A stretch of DNA of 64,000 nt from Letharia columbiana (Eukaryota; Ascomycota; Lecanoromycetes; Lecanorales; Parmeliaceae): contig NW_023501128.1 of the NCBI RefSeq assembly GCF_014066305.1, positions 47,259-111,258 of the forward strand, given 5' to 3'. The notes beneath the pieces were generated by a model. It did no database searches. It saw nothing but the letters and a program-made list of their open reading frames with translations, and was not told the DNA's origin. Below are positions 59,202-64,000 of the stretch, one piece after another. The position numbers were made by a program, and so were the translations under genes. The stretch's first letter is position 1, and each line of letters begins with the position of its first letter.

Positions 59202-59983
59202 ACGGAGTTAAAGGGTCGCCCGCGGCAGTGATGGGTGAGTAGTGTCAGACATTGTGACTGCTGCTATGGCAATGAAGGACAAATGTGCAGCTGTCTACGC
59301 ATATGTACCAAAAATTGTTTATTTATACGCGTACGCGGTCAATGAATAACCCAACCATTGGCGAGGACGATCGTCGAGTCGCAATGTGTACCATGATCAC
59401 CTCAGGTGATTGCGGAAGAGTGTTCCATTTATCGATTTCGGCAGCTATGTTCAATATGGGCAGATCAAAGTCGTAGAAGAGGTTAGCATGGCATGGGGAG
59501 CATGGGACTAAGGCCGGGGCTTTCTCCGGCGTGAGAAACCCAGCGCTAGCACTGCATCCAGTCACTACTGAGTTGTTCAGAGGCATTTCCAACAACAAGC
59601 TCTACTCATCAACATGTTCGTGCATCATAGGCTAAAAACCATAGAGCAATCAAGGTAGGAACTATATTGCAAGTAAAATCGCAAGCCACGCAATATGTTA
59701 CAGAAGTCAGGGTTGCCTCCATCCTGCCGATAGTTCCAAATATGCACAGTGAAAAGAATCGCCGGCCAACTTGTCCACAGAAATCCAATTCTATTTCGTC
59801 CTTTCTTATCCTATCCTGGAACGGATACCCAATGTGGCCAGAGTCTGAAGGACTGAGGTGTCGATATGCCCAGCACGGTATAACTAACGCCGTGCTCTAT
59901 GCATCCTGTTTGAATGTTGAACAATGGAAAGCTGAAAGATCTCAAGATGCGCAGAGTGAATGGTGCCATGTATCCTCCGAGAC
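59202..59983. other. Intergenic region, nothing recognised
   Basis: Promoter side of the DUF4048 gene and 3' flank of the kinase gene. Only short motif-free frames. Confidence 0.45.
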
Positions 59984-61989
59984 TCAAAGATTCGGCCACC
60001 TGTTCTTTAGACCTTCGGCCCACTTGCCATACAAAACATCAGCTAATTGCTTTGTGTGGTCCATCCCGTCAACAAGCTGTCCAGGCAGCTGTAGTTGTTT
60101 AACTGTCCACACATCATCCGCCGGCAGCAGCGAGGACTGGCGGCGACGGTGACTCTTGAGATGGGGGTTATTCTGAGCTAAAACGAGTTTTGGCTTCGGG
60201 GGCGTTACTGGTTGTGACGGTGGCAGGAGTCCTGACAGCTTCGGATCACTGAGACCACATCAGTTTTGGCCCGCTTGGTCAAGTCTTTGATCTCAAACCT
60301 ACTTTTGGACCTTTTCTATTATGAGCTTCAGAAGGTGGTATTCTCCTTCGGGGTCCTCTTTGTCTAAAGTGTCCCACGCAAGTGCTACTCGGGAGATAGC
60401 TTCGCGCTTGATCTGATTTCCTGTCTGCGCGTACGTCTCTTGCAAGGCTTGATCAACGGCTCTCGAGTAGGCCCTTCGCCCAAGTAGCACCTCTTTGGTC
60501 ACTGTTTCGGCCATTGAGTGGTGATTCTCATCTCTTTCCGCCAGAGATGCGTTGGGCGCTACTTCTGGAGAGTTTTCTGACACACGTCGAAACTGTCTCA
60601 TTGTGGATCCGCTATTTCCAAAATCCGTACAAGGCGCCAGAGGCTGCTTCTGTCCGCTTGATCTTCGTTTAGCAGGAGACCCAGCTCCTGTTGGTGACGA
60701 TCGACGCTTCGTGGTTGCTCTTCGCATCGTTGATAAGGTCGACTCCGGTTTTGGCTGCGAATCCTCTAGGGTCAGCCGGCCGAGGATAGTCTCTGGGCCT
60801 TCTTGCATTTCATCGTGTACAATTGACATTTTTCGGCGCTTCTGGGTGTGCCTCTGCGTTTGGCTTGACATCACCATTGTGGGAGCTTTGATTGTATCAA
60901 AAACCCAATCTTCTTTTTCTTCCAATACTAGCATTGAACCCAGCGTCTCCTCGTAGTATCTTGGGTGGGTTTGCCTTCCCCTGCTGCTGTCCCACATTTG
61001 TCGACGCTGAATGAGCTCTTGCAGACCTTCTACCCGCCCAGCGCTTCTGATGAACCGATGCTGCAAGAGTTCTTTTGCAGTTGGCCTGCGGTCTGGATCT
61101 TTCACGAGACAAGCCGCAACGAACTCCTTAAAATCTCGACTATAGCCGCTCCCCTCAAGTCTCGGTGCCGGCGCCTTTGGTATCAAGAATAGTACCTTCA
61201 TCGGATGCGTGCTAGCATTTGGCGGCTCTCCGTTGACCATTTCCATAGCTGTTATCCCTAATGACCAGATGTCCGCTTTGAAGTCATACCCAGCTTGCTG
61301 TATAACTTCTGGTGCCATCCAGAATGGAGTTCCCACAAATGTATTTCTTTGCGATTTTATGTTTGTTAGCTGAGCCGCAACACCAAAGTCCGCAAGCTTG
61401 ACCTTTCCTGACTGTGCCAGCAGTATATTGGCGGCTTTTATGTCACGATGTATCTTCCCCTCTTGGTGCAGATAGTCGAGTCCTAGAAGTAGCTCGCGGC
61501 AGATGATTGCAATGTGGCCTTCGTTGAATGGACCTGGTTTAAGCTGGACATGTCAGCAGCGGCTTCGAAAACGGCAGCTTTCGAAGGGGCCTACTAGATC
61601 TAGGCATGACCCTCCGCCTAAGTACTCCATTACGATCCATAATTTGTAACCTCGCAGGAAGCTCGTCTTGTATTGGGTAACGAAAGGACTGTCGCAAGTG
61701 CTGAGCACGGAGATTTCTTGTTGTATGTCTTGGATGTCGTCATCGCTGGATTCGAGATCAATCTGGGAGCATGTTAGTCAACGTTTCGGATGCGTAGCCA
61801 TTGTTGGTGCATGCATGTTTTATGGCCACCACCTCGCCAGATGCGAGCTCAATTGCTTTGTAAACTATTCCAAAGCTTCCACCTATCAGAACAATGGATT
61901 AGCTCATGCTTTAGGGAAGTTTCTGGGTATCACTAACTCCCGAGCTCTTCGAGGACTTGATATTGGTTCGCCATGGCGCTTTCGTCCAT
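59984..61989 (-). CDS. Ste20-family GCK protein kinase (Sid1/MST-type)
   Basis: Exons on the minus strand: 61989-61938, 61882-61815, 61762-61595, 61543-60303 and 60248-59984; 597 aa. The kinase domain is N-terminal: [12 protein letters not shown] (P-loop), [15 protein letters not shown] (catalytic Lys), [26 protein letters not shown], and [20 protein letters not shown] with the Ste20 signature. The tail is basic/disordered, then [20 protein letters not shown], and a conserved end [20 protein letters not shown] found in Sid1/MST-like fungal kinases. These act in the septation initiation network or with MOR/COT1 pathways. Which orthologue (SepM/Sid1 or MST1) I cannot settle. The second intron appears to begin with GC. 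Reading past the fourth exon's donor would end prematurely after KVQK. Confidence 0.88.
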
Positions 61990-62608
61990 TACGAAAACAG
62001 GTAGAACACGAAGGTCCCGTCTAATCGAGGTCAAGAGTGTACGAAGGAGCGCGAAGTCCTGTGCAAAGGTGCGGTAATGCTTGACATCCAATTTTGAAGT
62101 TACTGAAATTAATTACTGGGATATATAAGTAAACAGAGCTAAATGACACGGCAACAATCAGCCCAATGACTAAGCGACCCCCCCGCAGAACTTTTCTCCA
62201 ACAGCCATACCTCCCTCAACAAATCGTTTGATTATTAAAGTAAAGACTTCCTTCATTTCTACAACTCGTACTGCGACTTCTCTTCTTAGGTGAGTTCAGA
62301 GTGGACTCATCGCTACGTTGCGGCGACAAACCCTTTTCGGTGTTCGAAACTATTACAGACCCCTGGAGGAGTACCTCCAGTAGCTGTTCCTCCACGAATC
62401 CCCTTAGACCCATGGTAATACTTTGGGAGTCAATTTCATAATAACGTATAGACGGTTCTTATTAGTCACAACTAAATACTGTTGGACTCAAGACTTCCAA
62501 TAATGCCATCGGAATTATCTTGCATCGTTCGCCTTAGTACGGTATGGCAAAGCATGTACAAGAAAGCTGCCCCGACATTGGCCAGACAAATCCTACTATT
62601 CACCTTAA
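61990..62608. other. Intergenic region, nothing recognised
   Basis: Promoter side of the kinase gene and 3' flank of the dehydrogenase. GATATATAAGTAAA near 62120-62133 is TATA-like but oriented the wrong way for the minus-strand kinase. No gene seen. Confidence 0.4.
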
Positions 62609-64000
62609 TTAAATGTACTTATATGGGTTCATGATACCATTCTGTTGTGGGATTAGTCACCGAGCAGTCGAAGAGTTGTCCAATTAAACTTACAGGGTCG
62701 TAAAGATCTTTGATCTGCTTCATTAGCCGTATCATAGTCTCACTTCGACTGTATCCAATGAATGCCTTTTTAGCAAGGCCTAGGCCATGTTCTGCACTGA
62801 TACTGCCGTTGCGTTTAGCAATCCACTCGTATACGAACGGCTCCAGCTTCTTCTCAACTTCCTTATCAAACCTTCTTGTCGCAACGTTGAGATGCAAATT
62901 TGAGTCTCCCATGTGGCCATAACCTACAACACCGACTATCGGGTATTTCTCGTCGTCGCCAACAAGACCAGCGGATGTGAGACGTTCCCTCGTATCCTCA
63001 ACAAGTTTGTAAAGCTCTGGTAATGGTATCGAGAGGTCGTATTTGTACACACCACCCCAGTGTCCCAAGCACTCGGGGATACCCTCGCGCCAGGACCACA
63101 GTGACTGTACCTGAGTTTCATCTTGAGCAAGGACGCCGTCCGATACGATTTCTTCACTCATTACGTGCTCAAGAAACTTTTCTAATTTCTCGCTGTCGTG
63201 GTCGGGATTCGAACCGCTCGTCTCGATCAGACAGTAGAATGGGTGTTGGCCTTCCAGCGGGCGCTTCTTGTCCGTGACTGCATGAACCAAATCCTGGCTC
63301 TGCCCGTCCATCAATTCGAACGCCGAAAGAATTTCGGACAATTGGCTTTTTGCTGCGCGAAATGCTTCTTGGACCTTCTCAAAGCTTTCGAGGCCAAAGA
63401 AAGCCACGTTCGCAGCCTTCGACCTCTGCGGACATAGAACTGAAACGCCTGTGATGATACCTATCGTGCCTTCCCCACCGATGAAAAGTTGTTTTATATC
63501 GTAGCCCGTATTATTTTTACGGAGTTTGCTCAGATCGTCCATCACGGTGCCATCTGGGAGCACTGCCTCGATTCCGAGAATGTTTCCATGCAGACTGCCA
63601 TACCGCAGTAGACGTAGCCCACCCGCATTGGTAGCCACATTACCTCCGATGTGACATGAGCCTTTTGCACCAAGATCCAAAGGGAAGATATGATTCTTTT
63701 CTGCTAAAAAGTGGTCGACGACTTCTAGGATGCATCCCGCATCAGCGACGAGAGTACCAGAGACTTCGTCAAAGTCTCTGATGTTGTTCATACGGGACAT
63801 GTTGATCACGATTTCATCATATACAGGAATCGAGCCGCCCACAAGACCCGAATTGCCGCCTTGTGGTACAACAGCCAGCATGTTGTCATTGCAATATTTC
63901 AGCACTTTACTGACTTCATCCGTCGAGCCAGGTTTAATGACGAGCTTTGTATGTCCCTTGTATTTCCGCATCCAGTCGCTGTTGAAAGGTTCTAGATCAT
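62609..64000 (-). CDS. FAD-linked D-2-hydroxyglutarate / D-lactate dehydrogenase (partial, 5' end beyond window)
   Basis: Minus strand, exons >64000-62694 and 62641-62609; the frame is open to the right edge ([15 protein letters not shown]), so the N-terminus is missing. The FAD-binding PCMH domain shows [56 protein letters not shown] and [20 protein letters not shown]. The C-terminal FAD oxidase domain has [37 protein letters not shown] and [13 protein letters not shown]. The last exon gives [10 protein letters not shown], the usual family ending. Best match is the D2HGDH/Dld2-Dld3 group, which oxidises D-2-hydroxyglutarate or D-lactate, mostly in mitochondria. Substrate and targeting cannot be judged without the N-terminus. 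Confidence 0.9.

Overview
The window is nuclear DNA of a filamentous ascomycete (Pezizomycotina). Nearly every gene has short GT-AG introns of about 45-145 bp with fungal branch-point and acceptor sequences. The gene set (SPC3, Hat2, XRN1, XPB/Ssl2, Sid1/MST-type Ste20 kinase, Cdc12/AspC septin, PWP2, Prp45/SKIP, TIM22, Nrp1-like protein, sulfite oxidase, DUF4243 and DUF4048 proteins) is typical of that group. The small secreted protein and the AT-rich islands would fit Dothideomycetes or a near relative, but I cannot fix the order from this sequence. I rebuilt exon structures by eye from splice sites, open frames and family motifs; where given, exon lengths sum to whole codons.

Layout. 1-3.8 kb: SPC3 (minus), about 2 kb without a recognisable gene, then a three-exon small secreted protein. 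4.4-6.2 kb: a very AT-rich island that looks mutated by RIP and contains two degenerate tandem copies of a ~0.6 kb unit. 6.3-23.5 kb: dense housekeeping genes: an orphan protein, hat2 and xrn1 (divergent), a DUF4243 oxidase-like gene, XPB and a tiny membrane protein (divergent), and a CID/SR-like protein. 23.8-25.8 kb: a second repeat island with a pogo-type transposase remnant, two elements ending in ATCCGATAA (one keeping a piggyBac-like zinc-ribbon), and a tandem repeat interrupted by two foldback elements.

27.4-49.4 kb: ACT/CASTOR-like protein, MORG1-type WD40 protein, Cdc12-type septin and PWP2 (divergent), Prp45/SKIP, RA-PH protein, MFS transporter, Nrp1-like RNA-binding protein, and an F-box-like protein. 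49.9-51.1 kb: a decayed GH16 beta-glucanase gene. 51.7-64 kb: GRAM-domain membrane protein, sulfite oxidase, TIM22, DUF4048 protein, a GCK-family Ste20 kinase, and a D-2-hydroxyglutarate/D-lactate dehydrogenase cut by the right edge.

The genes are mostly unrelated housekeeping functions: RNA turnover and processing (XRN1, PWP2, SKIP, CID protein, Nrp1-like), transcription/repair (XPB), chromatin (Hat2), septation (septin, Ste20 kinase), and organelle import or secretion (TIM22, SPC3). I see no biosynthetic cluster, CRISPR array or obviously new multi-gene system. The most noteworthy items are the repeat islands, the secreted-protein gene beside the first island, the eroding GH16 gene, very small exons (9, 13, 14 and 14 nt), a likely GC-AG intron and an overlapping upstream ORF.
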